Origin: CAWAMR01 sp963783095
GTDB taxonomy: Bacteria > Planctomycetota > Planctomycetia > Gemmatales > Gemmataceae
NCBI GenBank assembly: GCA_963783095.1
Contig: CAWAMR010000013.1
Coordinates: 248,001 to 312,000 of the forward strand
Length of the DNA: 64,000 nucleotides
Direction of reading: 5' to 3'
Numbering within the stretch: the stretch's first letter is position 1; every line of letters begins with the position of its first letter. Positions 30,059 to 38,054 of this stretch are shown here, piece by piece. The notes beneath the pieces were generated by a model that made no database searches, had not been told where the DNA came from, and saw only the letters and a program-made list of their open reading frames with translations. The translations under genes were made by a program, and so were the position numbers.

Positions 30059-30946
30059 ATGAAAGTGCCATTCACGACTCTGCTGTTATTGATCGCTTGC
30101 TTCGTGGCGGCCCCCCCGGCCGGTGCGGGCGAAGGCGACGCCAAGCTGGCCAAGAAAACCGTCCGGGCCGCCGACGGGCTGAACATTGTCTGCGAGGTCG
30201 GCGGCAAGGGGGACACCGCCCTCGTCTTTCTGCACGGCTGGTGCGGCGACCGCGCGTACTGGAAGCATCAGATCGAGGCGTTCTCCCCCAATTACCGCAT
30301 CGTCGCCCTCGATCAGTCGGGGCACGGCGAATCGGGCAAGGACCGCAAGGCGTGGACCGTCAGAAGCCTGGCCGGCGATGTCGAAGCGGTGGTCAAAGTG
30401 CTCGGCCTCAAACGGGTGATCCTCGTCGGCCATTCGATGGGCGGTTCGGTCGCGCTGGCGGCGGCGAACCGGATGCCGGGCAAAGTCGTCGCGGTGATCG
30501 GCGTCGATACCCTGCAAAACGCCGAAACCAAATTGCCCGAAGAGGTGTCGAAGAAGTTCGTCGCGGCCTTCGAGGCCGATTTCAAAGGGACGATGCGTGC
30601 AGGACTATCCGGATTGCTGCACGAGAAAGTCGATCCCGACCTGAAAAAGTGGCTCGTTGCCCGGGCCGAAGCGCAGGATGAAAAGATGGCGATCGCCCTG
30701 ATGCGCGAAATGATGGGCCTCGACACGAAGGCTCTCTTGAAGAGCGTCAAGGTGCCGGTTCGCTGCATCAACTCCGGTGGCGGCTACCAATTCTTCACGC
30801 CGACCGCGGTCGCCGTCAACAAGAAGTACGCCGATTACGATGCGGTCATTATCGAATCGGTCGGCCACTATCCCATGCTGGAAAAGCCGGCCGAGTTCAA
30901 CGACAAGCTCCGCGACGTGCTGAAGGAATTCGCCGTCAAGAAATGA
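30059..30946 (+). CDS. Exported alpha/beta-fold hydrolase (295 aa)
   Basis: A signal peptide (MKVPFTTLLLLIACFVAAPP), then the hydrolase core: LVFLHGWCGDRAYWKHQI (oxyanion HGW), IVALDQSGHGESG, nucleophile elbow VGHSMGGSVAL (Ser), acid around the VPVRCINSGGG strand, and His in SVGHYPMLEKPAEF. This is a complete lipase/haloperoxidase-like hydrolase of usual length. GGGAG lies upstream of the ATG at 30059. It faces the same way as the DUF1801 gene with a 118-base gap. Substrate unknown. Confidence 0.85.
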   Translation: MKVPFTTLLLLIACFVAAPPAGAGEGDAKLAKKTVRAADGLNIVCEVGGKGDTALVFLHGWCGDRAYWKHQIEAFSPNYRIVALDQSGHGESGKDRKAWTVRSLAGDVEAVVKVLGLKRVILVGHSMGGSVALAAANRMPGKVVAVIGVDTLQNAETKLPEEVSKKFVAAFEADFKGTMRAGLSGLLHEKVDPDLKKWLVARAEAQDEKMAIALMREMMGLDTKALLKSVKVPVRCINSGGGYQFFTPTAVAVNKKYADYDAVIIESVGHYPMLEKPAEFNDKLRDVLKEFAVKK

Positions 30947-31046
30947 GCGCCTGCGACGCGAGCCGGGAATATTCCCGGTAGAATTACTGTTGGACAATCA
31001 GTGGGTGGCAGACACCACCTTGGAGTTGAAATGAGGAGACGTCCGC

Positions 31047-31265
31047 ATGAGCGCGATGCAGCAACCGACCCCGAATCATCAGAGCGAGACGTTCGGTTCG
31101 GGCCAGACACAGTTCTTCGAATGCGAGGCTCTTTCCGCGGACCACCCGGAGATTCAGGCCCGTGAGCGTGCCCGACAACAGCGCTTGCAACTCTCCAATC
31201 CAACAGAGAAACCGGCCCAGCTCGCATCGGATGGGGAAGCAGAAAAGAGCACGCAGATTGATTGA
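31047..31265 (+). CDS. Small hypothetical protein (72 aa)
   Basis: ATG at 31047 with GAGGAG eight bases upstream. A Gln/Ser/Glu-rich sequence (MSAMQQPTPNHQSETFGSGQ, then a basic helix QARERARQQRLQLS) is probably mostly disordered. No family recognised; support comes from the ribosome site and the open frame. Confidence 0.45.
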   Translation: MSAMQQPTPNHQSETFGSGQTQFFECEALSADHPEIQARERARQQRLQLSNPTEKPAQLASDGEAEKSTQID

Positions 31266-31431
31266 CATGGTTCTCTCGGGGGGATAGTGCCGTGAATGCA
31301 TCCTTGGCGCTGCACACTGCCGCTCGTCGCTACTGCCTCGGACGCCATGCCTTTTGGTGCCAGCGGTATTCCGAAATCGTCCGCAAGAAAGGGGACCGGC
31401 AACGCAATGGCTATTATTACACTCCGGAAGC

Positions 31432-32109
31432 ATGGCTACGTTTCCGCGCTACAATGTACTGAATGCCATTCGAGTTGAACTCGAACGAATCGACCCGGCC
31501 AAACTCGGCGAGCCCGAGGACACCAGGGCGCTCTTGATTCTGGCGGGCGAGACGGCGCTTGATGACTTCACGCAGCTGCCGATCGGTGAAATCGACGAAC
31601 GGGCAATGGCCGAAGAGCGTAGCGAATACTGTCGCTACATCGGTGGATTGGAGCTGTCCGACCTGAGCGCAATTGAGACTCTGCCCTATCGGCGCATCCT
31701 TACCGCGCAGGAATCAAAGACGATTTGGTCGCGGCTGCGTTCTCGTTGGGAAATCCCAGAGGGCTATTGGTTTCCTCTGGCTGAATGCAAGCTGCCTGAT
31801 GTCGTCGCCTTCAAGACCAGATCGTTCAACGAAGCCGTCGCGTATAAGAGTCTACGAGAGACCCTGGCGACGCGGGGAATTGAGCATCTTTGGGAGCTTC
31901 GCGAATACGGTCCGGAGTACGAGGAAGACCTGGCGCTGTTCGAGCCGTATTACAATGGGGCCGAAGGCTACTGGTCTTCCGGCGGCCTAAACTGGATAAT
32001 CTACGCGTCGCATGAGAGTTCATTCACGGTGGGCGGCTCGCTCCTGGGCGACTTACAGAGAATGTGGCCGTCGTGGCGATCCCATGTGTGGACTGGAATT
32101 CTCGACTGA
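31432..32109 (+). CDS. Hypothetical protein (225 aa)
   Basis: ATG at 31432 with GGAAG before it. The sequence starts MATFPRYNVLNAIRVELERI. Conserved-looking blocks are YRRILTAQESKTIWSRLRSR, WELREYGPEYEED and the C-terminal SGGLNWIIYASHESSFTVGG with a final MWPSWRSHVW. I recall similar planctomycete proteins ending in 'W-x-x-Y-x-SHESS-x-T-x-GG', but know no function. Earlier in-frame codons back to 31354 lack a ribosome site. Soluble, no signal peptide. Confidence 0.6.
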   Translation: MATFPRYNVLNAIRVELERIDPAKLGEPEDTRALLILAGETALDDFTQLPIGEIDERAMAEERSEYCRYIGGLELSDLSAIETLPYRRILTAQESKTIWSRLRSRWEIPEGYWFPLAECKLPDVVAFKTRSFNEAVAYKSLRETLATRGIEHLWELREYGPEYEEDLALFEPYYNGAEGYWSSGGLNWIIYASHESSFTVGGSLLGDLQRMWPSWRSHVWTGILD

Positions 32110-32164
32110 GCGCGAATTCCGGCTAACGCATTCGTTGAGCTCACTTTTTTCCGAGCATCCCTAA

Positions 32165-32752
32165 ATGAACAAAACGAATCCCAAGGTCGATTTCTTCTTC
32201 ACGAAAGCCAAACAGTGGCGGGAAGAATTCCAGAAATTGAGATCGATCATTCTGGACTGTCCGCTGACCGAAGAATTGAAGTGGGGTCAACCTTGCTACA
32301 CGATTCAGAAAAGAAACATCGTTCTGATTCATGGATTCAAAGAGTATTGTGCGCTTCTGTTTTTCAAAGGTGCCTTGTTAAAGGATGCCGATGGGATTCT
32401 CATCCAACAAACGAAGAATGTGCAGTCAGCGCGCCAGATTCGGTTCACGAATGTTGGAGAAATCGTTCAGATGGAACCGATCTTGAAAGTCTACATCGAC
32501 GAAGCCATTGAAGTGGAAAAAGCCGGCTTGAAAGTGAAACTCAAGAAGACATCGGAATTCACAATTCCCGAAGAATTTCAAAAGAAACTCGATACGATAC
32601 CTGCCTTGAAAGCTGCATTTGCTGCCTTGACCCCAGGACGGCAACGCGCATACCTTTTCTATTTCTCGGCACCCAAACAATCCAAGACCCGGGAATCGAG
32701 GGTTGAAAAATGTTTGCAGCAGATACTCGATGGAAAAGGATTAAATGACTGA
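32165..32752 (+). CDS. YdeI/OmpD-associated family protein (DUF1801 type)
   Basis: A 195-residue protein that starts MNKTNPKVDFFFTKAKQWRE, followed by TEELKWGQPCYTIQKRNIVL and GFKEYCALLFFKGALL, the DUF1801 core. The C-terminal YdeI part has LTPGRQRAYLFYFSAPKQSK, the 'R-x-Y-x-F-x-x-x-K' helix. YdeI-type proteins are linked to bacteriocin/stress tolerance, though the mechanism is unknown. It shares its core domain with the 29440-29940 protein. Lower GC than its neighbours, with many AAA/GAA codons, hints at later acquisition. Confidence 0.8.
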   Translation: MNKTNPKVDFFFTKAKQWREEFQKLRSIILDCPLTEELKWGQPCYTIQKRNIVLIHGFKEYCALLFFKGALLKDADGILIQQTKNVQSARQIRFTNVGEIVQMEPILKVYIDEAIEVEKAGLKVKLKKTSEFTIPEEFQKKLDTIPALKAAFAALTPGRQRAYLFYFSAPKQSKTRESRVEKCLQQILDGKGLND

Positions 32753-32801
32753 ACGCGTCCGAAACGCCACGAGCACCACCTAGGGGAAAGCCCCGTGTTC
32801 G

Positions 32802-32830
32802 GAGCGCTGGTGAAGAAAGCGGTGAGCTGA
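32802..32830 (+). repeat. Short copy of the DUF1801 gene 3' end
   Basis: GAGCGCTGGTGAAGAAAGCG followed by GTGAGCTGA encodes ALVKKAVS-stop, nearly the same as the end of the 29440-29940 gene (ALVKKAVR-stop). No other part of that gene is present here. It lies 41 bases before the Uma2 gene; it may be a scar from recombination between the two DUF1801 loci. Confidence 0.4.
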
Positions 32831-32870
32831 AGACTGCTTACGACAGATTCAGACATGGGGGACCGCCGCA

Positions 32871-34244
32871 ATGGCAGGGCAGGAAGACTGGTTGCAAGAA
32901 TTCGAACGGGTCACGCCTGAGGCCAAGCTGGAACTCATCGAAGGCCGTTTGATCATTGGCAACAGCGTGGCCGGCAGCCGCTATTATTTGCATGATCTCC
33001 TTTCCGGCTGGGGTGCCAATGCAGCTCTGGCATTTGCGGCACCGGAGGCTTGGCGCTCGGCTTTGCATGAAGCATTTGCCGCGCTGACGCCCCCGGCAAC
33101 TACGGCACCTCTGGCGGCGTGGCGAGCTTGGGCCGATGCCGTGGACTACGAGCCTCAGCTGGCACCGGCCGGGCCGATGATAACGGGACCGCACCATCAC
33201 GCCAGGCAGGTTTTGCAAGCAAGCGTCTCCCGCGCCTGCGGCATGGGCCATTTCGGCACCTCGCTCGGCCACGACTTCGTCATGCACATTGCTGCCCAGG
33301 GTTTCACGCCGGACGGCATGCTTATTGGCCGACAAGCAACCGAGCGCCTGTTCGAGCGCTACTTGCAAGGTCCTGCCGATCTGGTCTGGGAGATCGTGTT
33401 GCCTGGGCATCGTCAAGAGCGCGAGCTCAAGTTCCGCGCCTATGAAGCGGGCGGCGTGCCGCACTACATCATCGTGGACCCCCAATCGCAAGTGGTGGAT
33501 TGCTTTGACCTCGTGGGCGGCACGTATCGGCGGACAATGCCGGGCGGCGACGGTCGCTATCGGCCTCGGTCAGTGCCTGGGCTTGCTTTTGTTCCCGGCC
33601 GCCTTTGGGAACTGCGAAACGATCGCGAAGCGCAGGTCTTCGAGGTTGAAAAAACCTTGCCCGCAGGATGGTCGTACAAGGCCCAGAAAGGGTTGAATTG
33701 GGACGACATACCATTTTCGCCGACACCGACATTGGCCCCGGGCCGTATTGCCTTTGAAGAATTTGCCGCCTGGTGTCCGCGCGCCAAGTTCGAGGGAGAC
33801 GGCGAGCGAACCGTGATTGGGGGAAGGCTGGGAACGCGCAACGTTTTGGGGATGCTATTACGAACGTTTGGCCTCACTGGTACCGTGGCCGTCATGCACC
33901 CACGCGAATGGATCGCTGGCCTGGCGATAGTCGAACAGAACCGAAAAGGTGATGCGGAGCGCAAAGCCGGCTGGTGGGATCTGGCCCGCCGAGTTGCCGC
34001 GATCCTGCGCGACCGTCGCGGCCTGCGCCGAATTGCAGTCATCGGCCCACTCATACGTCCCGAACCGCTGGATTTCTGGTCCGAGTTGCAGCTTGTGGCG
34101 TGGGATTTGCCGGATGGAAACTTTGACCTCTATGACCTTCTCCGCGAGGTTGATCCGGAAGGCGTAGTCGATTTGATCCGCGCCGAACGCGCATCCGAAA
34201 GTGAAAAACACTTGATCGACAATGAAGCGATCGAGATTCCGTAA
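32871..34244 (+). CDS. Uma2-type PD-(D/E)XK nuclease with duplicated flanking module and a nucleotidyltransferase-like tail
   Basis: 457 residues, about twice the usual Uma2 length. The core (about 100-260) shows PDG (Asp148), VWEIV (Glu174) and RELKFRAYEAGGVPHYIIVD (Lys187), the D-E-x-K pattern of Uma2/DUF820 endonucleases. Residues 7-50 (EFERVTPEAKLELIEGRLIIG) and 294-338 (EFAAWCPRAKFEGDGERTVIG) are similar, so a module flanks the nuclease on both sides. The tail (369-440) runs LARRVAAILRDRRGLRRIAV and IGPLIRPEPLDFWSELQLVA; it resembles a minimal nucleotidyltransferase with its GS and DxD residues replaced. The start at 32871 is a plain ATG. Nothing nearby defines a target. Confidence 0.75.
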   Translation: MAGQEDWLQEFERVTPEAKLELIEGRLIIGNSVAGSRYYLHDLLSGWGANAALAFAAPEAWRSALHEAFAALTPPATTAPLAAWRAWADAVDYEPQLAPAGPMITGPHHHARQVLQASVSRACGMGHFGTSLGHDFVMHIAAQGFTPDGMLIGRQATERLFERYLQGPADLVWEIVLPGHRQERELKFRAYEAGGVPHYIIVDPQSQVVDCFDLVGGTYRRTMPGGDGRYRPRSVPGLAFVPGRLWELRNDREAQVFEVEKTLPAGWSYKAQKGLNWDDIPFSPTPTLAPGRIAFEEFAAWCPRAKFEGDGERTVIGGRLGTRNVLGMLLRTFGLTGTVAVMHPREWIAGLAIVEQNRKGDAERKAGWWDLARRVAAILRDRRGLRRIAVIGPLIRPEPLDFWSELQLVAWDLPDGNFDLYDLLREVDPEGVVDLIRAERASESEKHLIDNEAIEIP

Positions 34245-34964
34245 ACGTCGCAGTTTGACCTCCCGCAAATCGACACAAACATCAAAAGAAACACTTGGTT
34301 TGGCTTTCCCGATCCACCGGAATGGGGATTAGCGTCGCGTCCCGCTGGGAACGCAGAAGCAAGATGGAAAATGTGGGGACACTTTCGTGATTTGCCTGCT
34401 GCTTGGCTCGTTCCCGACGCGGTCTAACGCGGCGCTGGCGATCGACTCGCTGCGGCCGGAGCGAACCCGCGCCCAGGCCAGGCCGAAGGCACCGAGCTGG
34501 GTGGTGGTCAAGAAAGCGGCGAGTTGAGAACGGGTTCGCTCAGGCCATGATTTCCGAATATCAAAACAAGACGTAACCACGAATAACCCGAATAAGACGA
34601 ATCAATTCTTTCCCGTCTTTATTCGTCTTATTCGTGGTTAAAAAAAGGTGGTCCGACCCGGAAGCCGATGCGACTGACAACAGCGGAAAACATATAATTT
34701 CATATAGCGACAACAAAAGAGATAGAACGTCGAGGGAGATCATGGGAGCAATTCATGTAACGGTATCGTTGCGTGCCAGCCAAAAAAGCCGCAAGAAGTA
34801 TGAGCATCAGTATACCTTCCACTGACACCGCCCCGAAACATTCGAACGATCGTTCGTCGTTTGATTGGCAGACCCTTTTCCCCATGTGCCGGCGGTGTGT
34901 TGCAGCGCACAGAAGAATCGGATCAAGACGTACGATCGGCACCCAAAAATTGAAGGATTTGCCT
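34245..34964. other. 720-bp region without a confident gene
   Basis: It contains an open stretch at 34250-34426 without a start codon (it reads TWFGFPDPPEWGLASRPAGN and KMWGHFRDLPAAWLVPD), which looks like protein and may be a decayed gene end. A second stretch ends in VVVKKAAS-stop near 34528, then an inverted repeat follows at 34574-34640. From 34742 an ATG with GGGAGA upstream gives a 27-codon frame, MGAIHVTVSLRASQKSR, of unknown status. I see no RNA gene. Confidence 0.35.
34574..34640. repeat. TAACCACGAAT inverted repeat
   Basis: TAACCACGAATAACCCGAAT then AAGACGAAT on the left; ATTCGTCTTATTCGTGGTTA at 34621-34640 on the right. The arms pair over 20 bases if a 9-base bulge is allowed on the left. 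The same core is found at 616-640 and 36441-36508, and a variant at 47481-47565. Confidence 0.75.
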
Positions 34965-36443
34965 ATGTCAATGCAAAGTCCGGTGCCTTCTTTCGATAAA
35001 CTGGCCGCTGCACTGGAATTGCTGGCCGTCCCTACGTCAACCATTCAGTCGTTCTGCGGAAAGACGCACGACAACATCGCTTGGGAATTCACCCAGGCGC
35101 TTTGCGAGTCGCCGCAGGCCATCGTAACCGATTGGAAATTCCATCCCAGCGATGCGCTCCGCGAGATCTTTCTTCGTCTTTATCCCGTAGGCGTCAAGGC
35201 GATGATTGAGACGGAAAATGCCGAGACGTTGTTTCCGAGCAAGATCTTTCTGCAATCGGATGGCATCGGCTCGCGCTATTCAGCGAAGATCCCGAAGAAC
35301 CCGGACCTTCACGAAATCGTTTTCGCATTTCGCGCGATCCTTCCGGACAAAGTGCGCATTTTTGCCCTCACCACTTTCGACGGCAGCGATACCTATGGCC
35401 ATGTCGTGGCTGCGAAAGAAATATGGCTGCAACTGAGCCAACTGCTGGGGCCTTGGTTCGCCGAGGTTTTTCGCGAACAAGCGGCAAAGCCGATGTTCAA
35501 GAAAGTGGGCAAAGACGTCAAGCCCAAGCGCGACTTTGTCAAAAAGAACATCAAGGAATTGCGCACCTGGCTGGAACGAATTAAGACCACCTTCGACGGC
35601 CGTTATACTGAGATGCTCGATGTCCTCAACAAGCGTCTCGAATCCCCATTTTTGATGGAACACCCGGGCCTAAGCACGATCGCGCGGGAACACCGTGAGA
35701 AAAAACAACGCGAATGGCACGATTTTGTGACGTCGTCGCGGCGACTTCTATTGCTGAACGGCTCACAATGGGGCGGACGTGCAGGCGCGGAGGGACTTCT
35801 GGATTTTTGGGACAAGAAGCCCAATGGATGGAGTAAGCTCCGCTTGGCGCTGGAGTACTTCTACTGGGATGTTCCGATTGAACTTCGCTTCAAAGAGGCA
35901 CGGCATCAGTTTTTCGGGTGTGGCGACTTTGGCAACAAATTAGCGCTTGCCATTGCACTGGGAGAATGGCCGACGGCGGACTACTTCTGCAAGCAGATGT
36001 TGCGAGTCGAGAATTTCCGCGTGGCGGATTCATCCTTGTCGCGCTTCTTGCTCAAACTTTACAGTCTGCGCAACCCGGCAATTTTCGACAGTGTGCCGGA
36101 GCCGGAAAAATCCTACGGCGTCTACGGCTCCGTATTCGCTGCCTGGAACGACCCTCTGAAGCTCGCGGGTGCTCTCGATGTAGCTTGCGATTACCACATC
36201 ATGCGCACCGGCGATGACTACGAATTCAGTTGGTCTCCCTTTCAGACATTTGCCGCTGAGATTCTCGCGGTCGTCCGCATTCGTCAGGAACTGGGACTCG
36301 AGACACGGCCCGTCGAACATCAATTGCTCGATGCGCCTTGGCGGGAAGTTCCCAAGAATGTCCCGTTGGAAACCGACACGCTGTTGGAGCGACTCCAGCA
36401 GGTGGCGCACCATGAAGTCCCTGACATGCTGACACGAACGTAA
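34965..36443 (+). CDS. Large hypothetical protein (492 aa)
   Basis: ATG at 34965 (MSMQSPVPSFDKLAAALELL) after AAGGA by eight bases; the frame's 64 upstream codons have no ribosome site and are left out. A mixed alpha/beta soluble protein, with DALREIFLRLYPVGVKAMIE, FRAILPDKVRIFALTTFDGS, a Lys-rich helix (KKVGKDVKPKRDFVKKNIKE) and WDKKPNGWSKLRLALEYFYW. There is no signal peptide, no membrane helix and no motif I can link to a family. The TAA stop is the first three bases of the repeat at 36441-36508. Confidence 0.65.
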   Translation: MSMQSPVPSFDKLAAALELLAVPTSTIQSFCGKTHDNIAWEFTQALCESPQAIVTDWKFHPSDALREIFLRLYPVGVKAMIETENAETLFPSKIFLQSDGIGSRYSAKIPKNPDLHEIVFAFRAILPDKVRIFALTTFDGSDTYGHVVAAKEIWLQLSQLLGPWFAEVFREQAAKPMFKKVGKDVKPKRDFVKKNIKELRTWLERIKTTFDGRYTEMLDVLNKRLESPFLMEHPGLSTIAREHREKKQREWHDFVTSSRRLLLLNGSQWGGRAGAEGLLDFWDKKPNGWSKLRLALEYFYWDVPIELRFKEARHQFFGCGDFGNKLALAIALGEWPTADYFCKQMLRVENFRVADSSLSRFLLKLYSLRNPAIFDSVPEPEKSYGVYGSVFAAWNDPLKLAGALDVACDYHIMRTGDDYEFSWSPFQTFAAEILAVVRIRQELGLETRPVEHQLLDAPWREVPKNVPLETDTLLERLQQVAHHEVPDMLTRT

Positions 36444-36508
36444 CCACGAATACTACGAATGAATTCCATCCTTTGATTTATTCGTATTATTCGTGGTATT
36501 CGTGGTTA
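36441..36508. repeat. TAACCACGAAT inverted repeat supplying a stop codon
   Basis: TAACCACGAATACTACGAAT at 36441-36460 and ATTCGTATTATTCGTGGTAT then TCGTGGTTA ending at 36508. The first TAA is the stop codon of the 492-residue protein. After the repeat, 36509-36750 holds no gene; a G/C-rich segment followed by CTCTCTTTTTTTCG near 36712-36728 may be a terminator. Confidence 0.75.
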
Positions 36509-36750
36509 AAAAGGTGTTGTCCCTGGAACTTGTTGTTCGTTTTCTTTCGACTCCCCCGAACTTTTTCGCTTTTCACCCCATCTCTTTTCCGGAGGCCCCA
36601 CCCGGCCAGGAGAAACGTAACCATCTGGTTGCTGTCACAACCACTTTTGGACCTGTGACTCAGATCTGCCATATCTGAGAGTTACCGATCCTCCCGATCG
36701 ACCGGTTTCGGGGCCTCTCTTTTTTTCGTCGCTGTTCGGAGTGCTCAATC

Positions 36751-37629
36751 ATGCCCAATCGTGAAATCTTCATCAAGGACACCCATCGCGGCCTGTGGTA
36801 CGAAGACGGTGTCCTGGTCCATATACTTGGTGCCGGCCGTTACGAGTTGCCCGAAGCGGAACAATTCCCGAAGTTCCGCCGCCTCTTCGGCCTCAAACGC
36901 AAGCCGCAAGTCGAAATTGCCCTCGTCGACATGCGAGCGCGGGAGTTGACGATCAAAGGCCAGGAAATCCTGACTTCCGACAAGGTCGCCATTCGCGTCA
37001 GCATTCTGGTGCAGTTCGCCGTGGTTGATCCCAAGGCGGCCCTGCACGCCGTCGCCGACTTCGAGGATCGGCTCTACAGCGACGTCCAGTTGGCGGCTCG
37101 GCGCTCGCTCGCGTCGATGACGCTCGAAGACATTCTGACGAACCGCACCCGCCTCAGCGAAGACATCCTACGAGAAGTCAAGGAATCCGCGGGCAGCTAC
37201 GGCGTCGCGATCGCACGGGCCGACGTGAAGGATCTCGTTTTCCCCGGCAATCTGCAAGAGGTCATGAATCGCGTGCTGGCGGCCGAGCGCGTCAGCCAGG
37301 CCCAGCTGATCGAGGCGCGGACCAAGGCCGAGGTCCAGAAGATCGAAGCTGAGACCAAAATGGACACGCAACGATTGCAAGCACAGATCGAGGCCGACGC
37401 GGCCCTCCTGAAAGCGCAAAGCGCGGCGGAATCAACGCAACTCGCTGTCCAGGCGGAAATGCATGCGTTGGAAGAGCGGCAGAAAATGGCCGGTGCCTAT
37501 AGCACGCATCCGGCCTTGCTGCGTCTGGAAGAACTGGCGACGCTTCGCGAACTGGGCCGGAACGCGAATGCCAGGCTATACCTCGATTTCGAGGAGAAAT
37601 CGAAATCGGAAAGCAACGATCACGGATGA
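36751..37629 (+). CDS. Slipin/SPFH (Band 7) family protein without membrane anchor
   Basis: 292 residues. An SPFH core begins almost at once: FIKDTHRGLWYEDGVLVHIL, GAGRYELP, then VDMRARELTIKGQEILTSDKVAIRV and LVQFAVVDPKAALHAV. Then comes a long Ala/Glu/Lys/Gln helix (ARTKAEVQKIEAETKMDTQR) that should form the oligomerising coiled coil. Most slipins and stomatins start with a membrane hairpin; here no hydrophobic segment precedes the core, so it is probably cytosolic or peripheral. The ATG at 36751 has GGAG nearby. No NfeD partner is adjacent. Confidence 0.8.
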   Translation: MPNREIFIKDTHRGLWYEDGVLVHILGAGRYELPEAEQFPKFRRLFGLKRKPQVEIALVDMRARELTIKGQEILTSDKVAIRVSILVQFAVVDPKAALHAVADFEDRLYSDVQLAARRSLASMTLEDILTNRTRLSEDILREVKESAGSYGVAIARADVKDLVFPGNLQEVMNRVLAAERVSQAQLIEARTKAEVQKIEAETKMDTQRLQAQIEADAALLKAQSAAESTQLAVQAEMHALEERQKMAGAYSTHPALLRLEELATLRELGRNANARLYLDFEEKSKSESNDHG

Positions 37630-37714
37630 GCATTTTTCGCGCCGCTCCAATCTGGTTCAGGGAGACGCACCGCGAATCGTGCTTTGCTCTAACAACTGAC
37701 GGAGATCAGGTAAA

Positions 37715-37742
37715 GAATTCATCATGAATTCACCATGAATTC
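37715..37742. repeat. 11-bp tandem repeat GAATTCAYCAT
   Basis: GAATTCATCAT, GAATTCACCAT, GAATTC in tandem, each containing an EcoRI-type palindrome. It lies in the 216-base gap between the slipin gene and the minus-strand small gene ending at 37846. Confidence 0.6.
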
Positions 37743-37845
37743 TCGAACCACAACATCCAACTGCCTCGAAAATTGCTTCGTTGTGGCGAACGGGGTGGGC
37801 AACGGCATGGAAAGAATCAGTAGTTCAGTTGAGCGACACGTCAGG

Positions 37846-38043
37846 TCAATCAGCGATTTCAAGCTGCTTCAGAGCCGCCTCTGCCGCTTCTCTTACCCAA
37901 GAATGATCTGACTTTGCCAATTGCCGGATGGCTTTTTGGACTCCAGGTCGCTGACGAACTTCAATTACCAATCGCACTGAATCCGCGTTCTCAAGGCAGG
38001 CATTCTCTGGAGGAGGCGTCCGAAAGCCGAGGAAGTCGAACAT
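37846..38043 (-). CDS. Small HEAT-like hypothetical protein (65 aa)
   Basis: ATG at 38041-38043 (MFDFLGFRTPPPENACLENA); the C-terminal half, GVQKAIRQLAKSDHSWVREA followed by AEAALKQLEIAD, matches one HEAT repeat. It begins 12 bases after the adaptor gene's stop on the same strand, so it is probably cotranscribed with it. No ribosome site stands out. Function unknown. Confidence 0.5.
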   Translation of the reverse strand: MFDFLGFRTPPPENACLENADSVRLVIEVRQRPGVQKAIRQLAKSDHSWVREAAEAALKQLEIAD

Positions 38044-38054
38044 AGAATCGGAAA

